A stretch of 64,000 bases of DNA from Planctomycetota bacterium (GCA_022446815.1 JAKVCD010000002.1:146595-210594); one strand, 5' to 3'; shown: positions 25,415-34,817, counted from the stretch's first letter. Notes: generated by a model not told the origin, from the letters alone. Numbers and translations: made by a program.

Positions 25415-26872
25415 ATGCAGGATTCCTCAGCAGACCACGCTCTCCCGAGCGATTTTCCCGATGTCGAGCCTCGTGGAGGTGTCGCAGGTAAGGATCCGGT
25501 CGCTTTCTGGCTCCTGGTCTCTGCCCTGCTCCTCGGCCTCGTGAGGTTCGTTCGTCTAGGGGATTGGAGCCTCTGGATGGATGAGGCGCTGACGCTCACG
25601 GACGCGCAGCGCATAGCGGATGGAGACCTGCACAACCCCCTCGGTTATGGGCTCGTAGTCGGCTTCGCCAAGCTCTTCTCTGACTATCCCTCCGAGGCTC
25701 TCTTGAGGCTCTTGCCTGCCATCGTGGGGTGGTTCGGTGTGCCGCTCTGTTACTGGGCCTTCCGCCCGCTCCTCTCGAGACGGTCTGCAGCTGCGGCCGC
25801 TGTCTTGCTCGCTCTCTCTCCGTGGGCCTTGTTTTGGTCTCAGAGCGCACGCTTTTACACGCTCGCCCAAGCTGCCTCTATGCTCGGGACAGGCTGCTTT
25901 GTTCGCGGCCTCTGGCGAGGGCACGGTTGGCGGTGGGTCGCTCTCGGGATCCTGATCGCCTTCGCCTCTGCCCTGTTCCACATCTCTGGCGCGTTGGTCG
26001 CTGGCGGGCTGTTGCTCTCTGCGGTCGTTGTTCGGCTCCTCGTTCCAGTGCGCCCGTCAGGCTTCGATCAAGCGCTGCTGCGCGGCGCGGTGCCTGCCGC
26101 GCTCTTGATCCTGTGTTTGACACCTTGGGCGCTTAGCTGGCTCCAGCACCATCTCGGTCAGAAGCCTGACGCGGACATCATTCACTTCTACCTGACGGTC
26201 GGATACTTCTTCGGCCCTTCACTCCTCGCTGGTTCAGTGTGCGGGGCCTGGATCGCAGCGAGCGAGCGCGAGGCGGGCCAGATCTTTGTGTTGAGCGTCC
26301 CCCTGGTCGTCCTCGGCCTCTTGAGCCTTGTGGGCACGCAAGCGCTCGTCTCGGCGCAGTACGCTTACTGTGTCTTTCCCTTCACATGCGCGCTGGCAGC
26401 TGCTGCGCTCGACACGAAGACCGTCACTCAGGCGACGCGTTACATGTGGCTCTTGATCCTCGCTCTTCCTCTCGCCGCTGGCGACATGCTCTATCTGACC
26501 TCTAGGGGTGGTGAGCGGCCGAGGTGGCGAGAGGCTTGGGAGTATGTTGCGAGTCAGCGAGAGCCTGGTGACCTAGTCATCGGTATGGGATCTGAGCTCG
26601 GCGAGCATTACTTGGGGGGGCGTGAGCCAGACCTGCGGACGCCGCGAACCTCCTTCCCGATGAGCTCTTTCTACACGAACGGCCCGCGCCTCTGGCGTAG
26701 GCACTCACGCAGCGTGTGGGTGGTCGTGCGTCCACTCTGGTTCGACGAGCTGGGCGCCAAGGAGAAGGTCGTGATTCAGCGCTGGCTCGGAGAGGACTGC
26801 CGCCTCATGCGCCGCTTTCCAGTCGAGATGGAGGGTAGAGACCTCGACCTTGAGGTCTGGAAGAGAGACTGA
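25415..26872 (+). CDS. GT-C family glycosyltransferase (ArnT/PMT-like membrane protein)
   Basis: A 485-residue polytopic membrane protein. After a hydrophobic first helix, the first periplasmic loop contains WMDEALTLTDAQRIADG, with the Asp-Glu pair typical of GT-C enzymes that use polyprenyl-phosphate sugars. About nine to ten further hydrophobic segments follow (for example AAAVLLALSPWALFWSQSAR and LLLSAVVVRLLVPV), then a soluble C-terminal domain from about residue 365. It probably transfers a sugar from undecaprenyl phosphate to lipid A, protein or glycan in the periplasm; the GT2 pair at 22408-24365 could make the donor. The acceptor cannot be told from the sequence. Confidence 0.77.
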   Translation: MQDSSADHALPSDFPDVEPRGGVAGKDPVAFWLLVSALLLGLVRFVRLGDWSLWMDEALTLTDAQRIADGDLHNPLGYGLVVGFAKLFSDYPSEALLRLLPAIVGWFGVPLCYWAFRPLLSRRSAAAAAVLLALSPWALFWSQSARFYTLAQAASMLGTGCFVRGLWRGHGWRWVALGILIAFASALFHISGALVAGGLLLSAVVVRLLVPVRPSGFDQALLRGAVPAALLILCLTPWALSWLQHHLGQKPDADIIHFYLTVGYFFGPSLLAGSVCGAWIAASEREAGQIFVLSVPLVVLGLLSLVGTQALVSAQYAYCVFPFTCALAAAALDTKTVTQATRYMWLLILALPLAAGDMLYLTSRGGERPRWREAWEYVASQREPGDLVIGMGSELGEHYLGGREPDLRTPRTSFPMSSFYTNGPRLWRRHSRSVWVVVRPLWFDELGAKEKVVIQRWLGEDCRLMRRFPVEMEGRDLDLEVWKRD

Positions 26873-26876
26873 GCTC

Positions 26877-27443
26877 TCAGTTGACGCGACCTTGAAAGTC
26901 GCCCGAGTCGGTTGAGATCTTGATCACGTCGCCAGCAGAGATGTGCATGGGGACGCGGACCTGCATGCCCGTCTCAACGACTGCGTTCTTCTTCACGTTG
27001 GTCGCGGTGTTGCCTTTTACGGCAGCCTCTGCCTCCGTGACCTCGAGCTCCACTGAGGCGGGGAGGTCGACGCCGATAGCTGTGCCCTCATGAAAGGTGA
27101 CGTCGATCGATGTGCTCTCTTTGACGTAGCCCATGTGTTCACCGACGAGATCAGGTGAGAGGTTGAACTGGTCGTAGGTCTCTTCGTCCATGAAGACGAA
27201 GCCGGACTCTCCCTCGCGATAGAGGTATTGGCATTTTCGGCGATCTAGGTACGCGGTCTCAAAGCTCTCGCCGGAGCCGGACCGGATCGCTCCGGTGGTA
27301 CCTGTCAGCAGGCTTTTCGTCTTGATGTGAATGATCGCCTGGCCTTTTCCGGGGGTCAGGTGGGTGTAATCCGTGATCAGGAGGAGGTCGTTGTCCTTCT
27401 TTAGGACGGTCCCTTTACGGAGTTCTGTTGCGCGGACACCCAT
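26877..27443 (-). CDS. efp: Elongation factor P
   Basis: A 188-residue translation factor that relieves ribosome stalling at polyproline stretches. The KOW-like N-terminal domain is followed by two OB domains. The tip loop reads TPGKGQA, with the modifiable Lys at position 33; this is the lysine type normally modified by EpmA/EpmB or related systems, none of which is visible here. The length fits the family, and ATG at 27443 gives the standard N-terminus (RATELRKGTVL). It lies downstream of rpoN on the same strand with a 69-base gap. It is unlinked to accB/accC here, whereas efp-accB-accC is a frequent order elsewhere. Confidence 0.95.
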   Translation of the reverse strand: MGVRATELRKGTVLKKDNDLLLITDYTHLTPGKGQAIIHIKTKSLLTGTTGAIRSGSGESFETAYLDRRKCQYLYREGESGFVFMDEETYDQFNLSPDLVGEHMGYVKESTSIDVTFHEGTAIGVDLPASVELEVTEAEAAVKGNTATNVKKNAVVETGMQVRVPMHISAGDVIKISTDSGDFQGRVN

Positions 27444-27512
27444 GGCTTGCTCTCTGGTTGGGGCTTGTGAGGGGCGTAAGGCTGACAGGCTATCGCCGTG
27501 GTCGTGGGCAGT

Positions 27513-28946
27513 CTAGAACTGGCGTCGCTTGCTTGAGGATGGGATGGCCAGCATCTTCCGGTACTTGGTCACTGTCCTGCGCGCGATGCTGATGTCTTCG
27601 CGCTCCGCGAGGAGCTTGGCGAGGTGCTCGTCCGAGAGCGGCTTCTTGGGATCTTCTGCTTCGATCAGCCGCTTGAGGCGCTCTTGGATGCTCACTTGGC
27701 TGGCTTCGCCGCCCGTGTCTCGCGACGTCCCGCTGACGAAGAAGTATCTCAGCGGATAGATCCCCCGAGGCGTCTGCGCGTACTTGCCGCTCACCGCGCG
27801 GCTGATGGTTGAGATGTGCAGCTCGACTTGCTCAGCGACCTCTTGCATCCGCAGGGGCCTGAGCGCGCTAGGCCCGCGCTCTAGGAAGGGGCGCTGCTCC
27901 TTGAAGATGATGACAGCGATCCGCTCGAGTGTGGACTGGCGCTGAGCTACGGCGTCTAGGAACCACTTGGCCGTGTCTAGGCGCTTCTTCAGCCACTCTT
28001 CTGCCGCATCTCCCTTCCGTGCACGCCTCAGCATGTCCCTGTATCCCTTGCTGATCCTGAGCCGTGGCTGGCGCTCACGCTCGAGGCGGACGACGTACTC
28101 ACCCTCGACCTCTTCGACTATGACGTCGGGGATGATGACGGCTGCTCGGCTCTCTCCGTACTCAGAGGCGGGGGAGGCGTCGAGGTGGCGAAGAGACTCC
28201 ACAGCTTCTTGGATCTCCTCAATGCTACGCCCCGTGGCCTTTGCGATCCGCGGGAGCCTGTTCGCCTCAAGGTCTTGTAGGTGGTCTGAGATGAGCGCGC
28301 GCTGCAGGGGGCTCTGCTCTTCCTGGCTGTCTAGCTGGAGCAGGAGAGACTCCTTCAGGCTCTCGGCACCTAGGGCTGGGTGGATCTGTGCTCGCAGTTC
28401 TGAGAGGACGTGGGAGAGCTCCTCGGGGGACGCCGCGGGTTCAAGTCCTGCCTGCTCGGCGTGCCCCTCGAGTTCCCCTAAGAGGAACCCGCGTTCGTCA
28501 AAGGACCAGATCAAATGCTCTGCGATCGCGCGGTCCCGGTCGCCGAAGTCAAACATCGCGAGCTCTTCGGTCAGCGCCTCCGGGAGGCTCTTTGGCACAT
28601 CGGGGGCGTTCTGTAGTGCTGCCTGTCTCCGGTCCTCTGCGTCTTCGCTCTGCGAGCCTACGGCGCCTCCGTCGCCAAAGTCCCTGTCAATGCGCTCCAT
28701 CTGTTCAATGAGCTCGTCTAGTTCGCGCTGGTCGGGCGTCTCTTCCGGCTCGTTCGCGCTCTCGGCGTCCTCTTCGGGAGCGGTTGGGTCAACCAGCTCG
28801 AGGAGCGGGTTCTCGACGAGCTCTTGCTCAATCCTGCCCTCCAGCTCTAAGCCTGAGAGCTGAAGGATCTTCATAGCCTGGATCATCTGAGGCGACTGAA
28901 TGAGTCGCTGATCCATGCGTGCAGACTGGTTTAGGTTGAGGCGCAT
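27513..28946 (-). CDS. rpoN: RNA polymerase sigma-54 factor
   Basis: A 477-residue sigma-54. Region I is Gln/Leu-rich (LIQSPQMIQAMKILQLSGLE), region II is acidic (DAESANEPEETPDQRELDEL), the core-binding region follows, and the C-terminal RpoN box is ARRTVTKYRKM, which reads the -24 promoter element. The ATG at 28946 is chosen over an in-frame start at 28979 because AGGA lies 6 bases upstream and region I starts MRLNLNQSARM. Two sigma-54 activators are encoded in the same window (19314 and 32041), so this is likely their partner. Neither lptB, hpf nor the PTS genes that often flank rpoN are present here. Confidence 0.96.
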   Translation of the reverse strand: MRLNLNQSARMDQRLIQSPQMIQAMKILQLSGLELEGRIEQELVENPLLELVDPTAPEEDAESANEPEETPDQRELDELIEQMERIDRDFGDGGAVGSQSEDAEDRRQAALQNAPDVPKSLPEALTEELAMFDFGDRDRAIAEHLIWSFDERGFLLGELEGHAEQAGLEPAASPEELSHVLSELRAQIHPALGAESLKESLLLQLDSQEEQSPLQRALISDHLQDLEANRLPRIAKATGRSIEEIQEAVESLRHLDASPASEYGESRAAVIIPDVIVEEVEGEYVVRLERERQPRLRISKGYRDMLRRARKGDAAEEWLKKRLDTAKWFLDAVAQRQSTLERIAVIIFKEQRPFLERGPSALRPLRMQEVAEQVELHISTISRAVSGKYAQTPRGIYPLRYFFVSGTSRDTGGEASQVSIQERLKRLIEAEDPKKPLSDEHLAKLLAEREDISIARRTVTKYRKMLAIPSSSKRRQF

Positions 28947-29016
28947 TGGTTCCTGCGAGGCAAACCCCGCTGGTCTCATTATAAGTCAGCGCAGAAAGGG
29001 CGCTCTGGACTCTCGC

Positions 29017-30525
29017 TCACCTGAGGGAGAGTTTCAGCAAACCTGCGGTGATCTCCTCGCCGGCTCGGACCAAGAGCCCACCGCCAGTAAAGGAGCGCTC
29101 AATTTTCTGGAGCGCGCCGAGGTTCGCGAAGGATGAGCCCGTGACTTCCACTGAGGGGGTGTCGCTGGCCCAGTAGCGTCCAGAGAGGGCGTCAGGCTCG
29201 CAGGTCGCCTCAATGCAGACTCCATCAAAGACGATCTCTGTAACGGGGCTGGGCATCCAGGTGTTCGGAGCGATCTCCGTTCTGTAGTCGACAAGGAGGG
29301 GCTGCTCTTCGCCAACAAGGGCGCGCACGATGCGACCGTGTGTCGCAGGCAGCTCGACCTTGAGATCTCCGAAAGAGGCCGTGCATGCGCGCTGGGTGAG
29401 GAGCGGGGCCTCCATCGCTTGAATGAGCGCTTCGGTCTCAGCCAGGAGCTCAGGAGACTCGGCGGGGATCAGCAAGAGGCGCTCCGTCGAGTAGATACGA
29501 GTCGGTGTCGCGCCAGAGGTGCTCCGTCCGCTCAAGAGTCCCACGAGGCTCCCTGGTGTAACTTCCGCCACTGGGCGCGGCATAGGCGGCGTGAGCTCAG
29601 AGGTCGCGTCGGGTCCCGGCTGGGGGGCTTCCAGGGGGAGCCCCGGGCTAGCGAGGAAGGCGAGATCCCTGACCGCCCAGCCTGCGGCAGGCGCGGCGAG
29701 ATCCTGTTTGGTTGATGCCTTGATGAAGAGGGTCCGGTCTCCAAAGGGCGCAGCGCCCTCTAGGGTGACCCTGAGAGATGCTCCAGGCTCGACGAAGCCT
29801 GAGAAGGCCAGCTGTGCGACTGAGAGTCGGGGCTGCTCAACCTCTCCGAGGTCGGGTGTGTCAGGGTCAAAGGTGGAGGTCTCCGCGAGAATAGACAGGT
29901 CTAAGACGCCGTCCACGTGGACGGCTCGTCCCCCTCGGACGCGCGAGCAGCGCAGGTGGATGGTCTCGCCTGTGGCGGCGCTGGACCGCAGGGGGTCTGC
30001 TGCTCCGGAGTCTGTGGCTACGTCGACTTCATAACCTCCCAGGAAGGTGACCTCTGTCCTGGATCCGAAGGAGAGCGTGTCGCCAGTCCGAAGCTCTCCT
30101 CGGTACCAAACTGGTGCATCACTCAAAGCAGGGATGGACTCCAAGATGCCAGGAAGCAAGGTCGCCTCCACTTGGATCTGGAGGCTGTCTCCTGCAGCAT
30201 CCAGGGCCGTGAGGATGGCCTGAAGCTCCTGGTGATCGCCTTCGGTGGCGCGGACCATCAGAGGTCTGGAGTTCGGGAGCAGGGACAGGCTGGAGCGGCT
30301 GAAGTTCTCAGCGATGAGCTGGCCGAGGAGGCTGGGAGCGACGAGCGCTTCCGCGGGCCGTACTCTCTGGGTCCGGGGATCTGGGCGCAAGGCGATGTGA
30401 GAGCCGTTGACCAAGAGTTGAGGGCTCGCAGGGCTAGCAGGGGTCGTCGCTACCGATGGGAGCGGGTACGCGCGCCAATCCTGCCCAGGGGCGAGGAGGA
30501 GTAGGAGGGACGGGAGGAGGTTCAT
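29017..30525 (-). CDS. Exported protein of unknown function, weakly secretin-N-like
   Basis: A 502-residue protein with an N-terminal hydrophobic signal (MNLLPSLLLLLAPG). Residues about 90-115 (PLMVRATEGDHQELQAILTALD) resemble the small N-domains of secretins or related periplasmic proteins; a second such copy lies near 350-375 (LLIPAESPELLAETEALIQA). The remainder is predicted mostly beta. No secretin C-domain is present. It lies 70 bases upstream of rpoN on the same strand and is divergent from the FHA-like gene across 144 bases. I do not recognise the family with confidence. Confidence 0.6.
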   Translation of the reverse strand: MNLLPSLLLLLAPGQDWRAYPLPSVATTPASPASPQLLVNGSHIALRPDPRTQRVRPAEALVAPSLLGQLIAENFSRSSLSLLPNSRPLMVRATEGDHQELQAILTALDAAGDSLQIQVEATLLPGILESIPALSDAPVWYRGELRTGDTLSFGSRTEVTFLGGYEVDVATDSGAADPLRSSAATGETIHLRCSRVRGGRAVHVDGVLDLSILAETSTFDPDTPDLGEVEQPRLSVAQLAFSGFVEPGASLRVTLEGAAPFGDRTLFIKASTKQDLAAPAAGWAVRDLAFLASPGLPLEAPQPGPDATSELTPPMPRPVAEVTPGSLVGLLSGRSTSGATPTRIYSTERLLLIPAESPELLAETEALIQAMEAPLLTQRACTASFGDLKVELPATHGRIVRALVGEEQPLLVDYRTEIAPNTWMPSPVTEIVFDGVCIEATCEPDALSGRYWASDTPSVEVTGSSFANLGALQKIERSFTGGGLLVRAGEEITAGLLKLSLR

Positions 30526-30669
30526 GCTCTTGGGGTGGGTGCTGGCCAGGCTCTATGGCACGTCTGGTTCGTACCCCACTGTAGGCGAGGCTCGCTGCTT
30601 GGGCTACGCGGTGAGCAGCGATTGGCCCAAAATGTAGACCCGGGCGTCCTAATGACCTATTCGTGTGGC

Positions 30670-31428
30670 ATGGCTGATCAATGGCTTGAGCTCAAGGATG
30701 GTTCTGAGACCCGTCGTATTCCCCTCGCTGGCGCCCTCACTAAGATCGGTGGGGCGAGCCCAGACGTGAGCATGGAGGGCCTCCCTGCAGGGGAGCTTCA
30801 CATCTGGAGTGATCCGCCCAAGGTCGTCTTGGTCGCAGGTGGAGTGGGGTTGAGCGTTAATGGCTCTGAAGCTCGAGAGGCTCTCTTGGCCGACGGTGAT
30901 CAAGTTCGTTGGGGTGGATTTCGATTTCTGTTTCGTCGTGAGGTCGCCGCGCCCGTCTTAGAAGAGATCGACGTCCAGGCGGTCCCTGAGCCCGCGCGCC
31001 CTGCTCCGGTCGGAGGTGGCGCAGCTTGGGAGCGTGTTCGAGCTGGGATGATTGTTGAGCTCGGTTTAGCGGACAAGGCGCTCGTGCGCACTTGGCAGGA
31101 CTCCGTCATCCGCGGAGACTTCGCCCCGGACGCCTGCGCTGGAGACCTCTCGCGAGGTATTGATGTCGATCATGATGACCCTCGCCTGATAGAGCGGTCC
31201 GGGCGCCTCCTCCGTGACTTCTTGATGGCTTCTACGATGTCCGGCGCGGGTGGCGCGCGTCGTAAAGTGCGTCAGGCTGGAAAAAAGGGGGCGGCGATCA
31301 TCGTAAGTCAGCTCTTTGTCTTGCTCGTTTACACATTGATCATCTTGGTGGTCATGGCGCTCTTGCACGCAAAATGGCCTGAGACCTTCTTCGACCCGCT
31401 CTTCGATAAACTCTTCCAGGGGAGTTAG
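30670..31428 (+). CDS. FHA-like domain protein with C-terminal membrane helix
   Basis: A 252-residue protein. Residues 1-90 have the beta pattern of an FHA domain (TRRIPLAGALTKIGGAS, then LLADGDQVRWGGFRFLFRR), but the usual GR..S..H phosphothreonine-binding residues are not clearly present. A Pro-rich linker and a helical middle domain follow, and a single membrane helix sits near residues 211-233 (IIVSQLFVLLVYTLIILVVM). The start is uncertain: ATG 30670 (MADQW) was chosen, ATG 30652 would add 6 residues, and neither has a strong ribosome site. It begins a plus-strand run that continues through tyrS. A role in signalling with the neighbouring regulators is only inferred. Confidence 0.62.
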   Translation: MADQWLELKDGSETRRIPLAGALTKIGGASPDVSMEGLPAGELHIWSDPPKVVLVAGGVGLSVNGSEAREALLADGDQVRWGGFRFLFRREVAAPVLEEIDVQAVPEPARPAPVGGGAAWERVRAGMIVELGLADKALVRTWQDSVIRGDFAPDACAGDLSRGIDVDHDDPRLIERSGRLLRDFLMASTMSGAGGARRKVRQAGKKGAAIIVSQLFVLLVYTLIILVVMALLHAKWPETFFDPLFDKLFQGS

Positions 31429-31520
31429 CGGTCCGTATTTCGTGACTGCCTCCCTCACATCAAGTACAAGGATTCAGCCAGAGCGCGCCAGAGCTCTCCT
31501 AAGCGGACTCCCCAGCCGGC

Positions 31521-32036
31521 ATGACTCAACCTCCCTCCGACCCCGAGCTGTTCTCGCTCGCACAGATTCAACACCTGATGCGGGTGGAGTTTGGGCGTGC
31601 TCAGCGCTACGAGTACCCCATGGGTTGCCTACTCGTTCAGGTCGACCGGCTCGCACAGCTGAGAGAGATGTACGGCTACGAGGTCAAGGCTGCCGTGCAT
31701 CAGATGCTCGCGGAGGAGATCGAGAAGCAGACTCGAGCTTCAGACCTCCTCGGGAAGATGCCGGACGATCGCTACCTGCTCGTCCTCCCGCACGTGCCCT
31801 CTGCGAACGCGCAGGTCGTCGCAGCAAGGATTCTAGAGAAAGTGAGAGGGCGAACCGTCTCGGTAGGCGGCTCGGATCTCCGGGTCACGGTCTCTCTCGG
31901 AGCGGGGTGGAGCGACGGCGGCGAGACGCTCTTCTTCGACGCCTTGCTCGATTGCGCCGAAGGCGCGCTCAATGCGGTGCTCGAAGAGGGCGGCGACGGG
32001 ATGCAGCTTCGGATTCCCGGGGCAGGCGGAGGTTGA
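31521..32036 (+). CDS. Degenerate GGDEF-domain protein
   Basis: A 171-residue single-domain protein with the layout of a diguanylate cyclase: LLVQVDRLAQLREMYGYE (the DxLxxhNxxxG region), RASDLLGKMPDDRYLLVLP where R.GGDEF would occur, VTVSLGAGW (the SIG region) and LLDCAEGALNAVLEEGGDG (the ADxALYxAK region). The GGDEF signature is replaced by MPDDR, so c-di-GMP synthesis is not expected. It ends 4 bases before the sigma-54 activator start, so it may act as a sensor or partner for that regulator, an inference from spacing alone. Confidence 0.72.
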   Translation: MTQPPSDPELFSLAQIQHLMRVEFGRAQRYEYPMGCLLVQVDRLAQLREMYGYEVKAAVHQMLAEEIEKQTRASDLLGKMPDDRYLLVLPHVPSANAQVVAARILEKVRGRTVSVGGSDLRVTVSLGAGWSDGGETLFFDALLDCAEGALNAVLEEGGDGMQLRIPGAGGG

Positions 32037-32040
32037 GCGC

Positions 32041-33393
32041 GTGAAGGTCCTCCTCGCCGATGACGAGGTGACCATCACGGTGACGCTCGCTGACGCTCTC
32101 GGGGACGCAGGTCACGAGGTCTTCGTCGCGACAGACACAGACTCTGCGCTGCGTCTGCTGGAGGATGCCACTCCTGAGGCGGTCCTCACAGACGTTCGTA
32201 TGCCTGGCGCCGGCGGGATGGCTGTCTTGCAGCGGTCTATCGAGCTCGATCCAAAGCGGCCGGTCATCATCATGACTGGCTTTGCATCCCTCGCGCAGGC
32301 TCAAGAGGCCGTCGAGCTTGGCGCCAGCCTCTTCGTGCAGAAGCCCTTTAGAAATGAAGCGCTCGTGTCCATGGTGGAGACATGCGGGCGCTTGCGAGAG
32401 CTTGAGCGCGAGAACGAGCAGCTCAGGGCTCGCCTTGTGGCCGGCGCCGGCTTTGAGGGGGTCGTTGGCACCTCCGCTGCGATGCGCGCCGTCTTTGAGC
32501 GTGTTCGAACCGTCGCGCCCACCGAGGCTACAATCTTGATCGAAGGAGAGAGCGGGACAGGCAAGGAGCGCATAGCGCAGGCTGTGCACCAGGAGAGCCA
32601 ACGCTCTGACGGCCCATTTGTCGCGCTGTCTTGCGCGGCGCTCCCAGAATCTCTTTTGGAGGCGGAGCTCTTTGGGCATGAGCAGGGAGCGTTCACCGAC
32701 GCGCGCCGCGCTCGAAAGGGGCGCTTTGAACAGGCCGACGGCGGAACCTTCTTCCTAGACGATATTGACGACATGCCCCTAGGGGTACAGGTCAAGCTGC
32801 TGCGGGTGCTTCAGGAGCGGACCGTTGAGCGCGTAGGCGGTGGGGAGTCCATCGAGGTGGACATCCGTGTCTTAGCCGCCACAAAGGCGCCCTTGCGAGA
32901 GCTCGTGCGAGAGGGGAGATTTCGAGAGGACCTCTATTACCGAATTCAGGTCGTCCCTATCGAGCTGCCTCCTTTGAGGGAGCGAGAGGGTGATATCCCT
33001 CCGCTCTTCGCCCACCTCTTAGAGCGGCATAGTGGGGGTCGCAGCTACGACGTCAACGGGGCGACTATGAGGGCGCTGGAGCGCTACCCGTGGCCAGGCA
33101 ATGTTCGCGAACTGGAGAACGCGGTGCAGCGCGCTGTCGCCCTCGCAGGTGATCGAAGCGCTCTGGTGCTCGAAGACCTCTTGCCTCAAGACCCACGCTG
33201 GCGCTCTGCGATTGAAGTCCACGAAGAGCTCCGTCCATTAAGGGAGATCGTTAAGGCCGCAGAGCGGGCTCACCTCGAGCGCACGCTGGAGGCGACGGGC
33301 GGGCATCGGTCTCAGGCCGCAGAGCTCTTAGGGATCTCGAGGAAGGTGCTCTGGGAGAAGCTGAAGGAGCACGGCTTGGGGAGGGAGGCCTAG
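32041..33393 (+). CDS. Sigma-54-dependent response regulator with altered AAA+ motifs
   Basis: A 450-residue NtrC-family regulator. The receiver is intact: Asp7/Asp8, phospho-Asp51 (VLTDVRMPG), Thr79 and Lys101. The AAA+ domain has Walker A GESGTGKE, but the sigma-54 contact motif reads GAFTDA (216-221) instead of GAFTGA, and Walker B reads FFLDDI with Asp in place of the usual Glu. YYRIQVVPIELPPLRERE and [14 protein letters not shown] are present, and a Fis-type helix-turn-helix closes the protein (HRSQAAELLGISRKVLWEKL). GTG 32041 is chosen because GGAGG lies 8 bases upstream. No histidine kinase is adjacent; the GGDEF-like gene directly precedes it. Confidence 0.88.
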   Translation: MKVLLADDEVTITVTLADALGDAGHEVFVATDTDSALRLLEDATPEAVLTDVRMPGAGGMAVLQRSIELDPKRPVIIMTGFASLAQAQEAVELGASLFVQKPFRNEALVSMVETCGRLRELERENEQLRARLVAGAGFEGVVGTSAAMRAVFERVRTVAPTEATILIEGESGTGKERIAQAVHQESQRSDGPFVALSCAALPESLLEAELFGHEQGAFTDARRARKGRFEQADGGTFFLDDIDDMPLGVQVKLLRVLQERTVERVGGGESIEVDIRVLAATKAPLRELVREGRFREDLYYRIQVVPIELPPLREREGDIPPLFAHLLERHSGGRSYDVNGATMRALERYPWPGNVRELENAVQRAVALAGDRSALVLEDLLPQDPRWRSAIEVHEELRPLREIVKAAERAHLERTLEATGGHRSQAAELLGISRKVLWEKLKEHGLGREA

Positions 33394-33398
33394 TCCAG

Positions 33399-34163
33399 AT
33401 GTCTTCAGAAGTAGTACGCCTCGAGCCTGGATGTGAGGTCATCGCTGACCTGCACTTGGACCCTGCGGACCCCGTCGCCTGCGGCTCTTTCGCGGCTTGG
33501 TTGGGCGAGCGCCGCGACCTGAAGCGGCTGGTGATCTTGGGGGATCTCTTTGACGCCTGGGTTGGCCCAGCTCACGCCCAATTAGAAGGCGCGAGGCTCG
33601 TCTTGGACGGTCTCAGAGAGGTCACAGATCGCGGCGCTGCAGTAGATCTCTTGTGGGGAAATCGGGACTTCCTCTTGGATGAAAAGATCGGCGCCTTGGC
33701 TGGGGCGAAGCTTCACGGGGAGGCCTTGGTCGCTACAGGGGAGCAGGGGGAGCGCGTGCTCTTCATTCACGGGGATGAGCTCTGCACCCTCGACACTGCG
33801 TATCAGCGGCTGAGGCGGGTCCTGCGCTCAAGATGGGTCACCGGAGCGCTCTTGAGCTTGCCGCTCTGGGTGACGCTGCGGATCGCCAAAAAGCTTAGGG
33901 CTAAGTCTCGGCGCTCCGTAGGAGCTAAGGCTCCTGAGGAGATGGCCATGCAGGAGGACGTCGTCACACGCCTGGCTGGAGAGCTTGGCGTGGATGTCTT
34001 GGTGTGCGGCCACGCCCACAAATGGCGAGATGGGCTGACGCAGGTTGGCGTGCGCTGGATCGTCCTTGACGCCTTTGGTGGGAAGCGTGACTGCTTGAGC
34101 TATCGAGGCCATGAGGGTTTCATTGGGGTGTCCTCTGGCTTCGATCGGAGGGCGAGAGGATGA
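33399..34163 (+). CDS. lpxH: UDP-2,3-diacylglucosamine hydrolase
   Basis: A 254-residue metallophosphoesterase for the fourth step of lipid A synthesis, hydrolysing UDP-2,3-diacylglucosamine to lipid X and UMP at the inner membrane. Metal-binding motifs are in order: ADLHLD (Asp17, His19), ILGDLFDAWVG, LLWGNRDF, FIHGDEL and CGHAHKW. The insertion with basic and hydrophobic helices (WVTGALLSLPLWVTLRIAKK) is the usual lipid-binding cap. It overlaps cmk by 4 bases (ATGA). The presence of lpxH shows that the host makes lipid A. Confidence 0.92.
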   Translation: MSSEVVRLEPGCEVIADLHLDPADPVACGSFAAWLGERRDLKRLVILGDLFDAWVGPAHAQLEGARLVLDGLREVTDRGAAVDLLWGNRDFLLDEKIGALAGAKLHGEALVATGEQGERVLFIHGDELCTLDTAYQRLRRVLRSRWVTGALLSLPLWVTLRIAKKLRAKSRRSVGAKAPEEMAMQEDVVTRLAGELGVDVLVCGHAHKWRDGLTQVGVRWIVLDAFGGKRDCLSYRGHEGFIGVSSGFDRRARG

Positions 34164-34795
34164 TCGTCGCTATCGATGGCCCCGCGGGGGCCGGCAAGAG
34201 CACCGTCGCCCGGAGATGCGCAGAGGCGCTAGGGCTGGCTCTCCTAGATACAGGTGCGATGTATAGGGCTGTTACCTGGGGGGCGCTCACTCAAGGCGTT
34301 GATCTGCAGGATGAGGCTGCCTGTGCAGGGGTGGCTGCGGAGCTAGAGCTGGACTTTGATGAGGACGGCGTGCTGATTGATGGTGTCTCGCGGGAGGCTG
34401 AGATCCGGAGCCGAGAGGTAGACCGAGCGGTCTCGATCGTCGCGGCCCATTCGGCTGTTCGCCGGGCGATCGTTCCTTGCCAGCGGAAGATCGCCTCCGC
34501 AGGGGCTGTCGCTGAGGGGCGAGACACGACCACGGTGGTCTTTCCTCAGGCTGATCACCGATTCTTCCTCTCAGCTAGTGCCGAGGAGCGCGCTCGGAGG
34601 CGAGCCGCTCAGCGGGGAGCCGGTGCTGGCTATGAAGAGATCTTGGCTGATATTCAGCGTCGAGATCGCCTCGACTCAACGAGGGCTGACTCCCCGCTGA
34701 CCCTGGGCGAGGGCGTCATCGAGCTGAGCACGGATGGTTTGAGCGCAGACGAGGTCGTTGAGGCCTTGCTCCAGCTGATCCGGAGCGCTCCTTGA
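34160..34795 (+). CDS. cmk: Cytidylate kinase
   Basis: A 211-residue P-loop nucleoside monophosphate kinase, phosphorylating CMP and dCMP. It starts MIVAIDGPAGAGKSTVARR (Walker A), followed by LLDTGAMYRAVTWGAL, the CMP-binding region, and EGRDTTTVVFPQADHRFFLSA, characteristic of bacterial Cmk. It overlaps lpxH by 4 bases and precedes rpsA, an order seen in many bacteria. The length is close to the usual 215-230. Confidence 0.94.
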   Translation: MIVAIDGPAGAGKSTVARRCAEALGLALLDTGAMYRAVTWGALTQGVDLQDEAACAGVAAELELDFDEDGVLIDGVSREAEIRSREVDRAVSIVAAHSAVRRAIVPCQRKIASAGAVAEGRDTTTVVFPQADHRFFLSASAEERARRRAAQRGAGAGYEEILADIQRRDRLDSTRADSPLTLGEGVIELSTDGLSADEVVEALLQLIRSAP

Positions 34796-34817
34796 CCCCC
34801 TTTTTGAGTGCGCAGCG

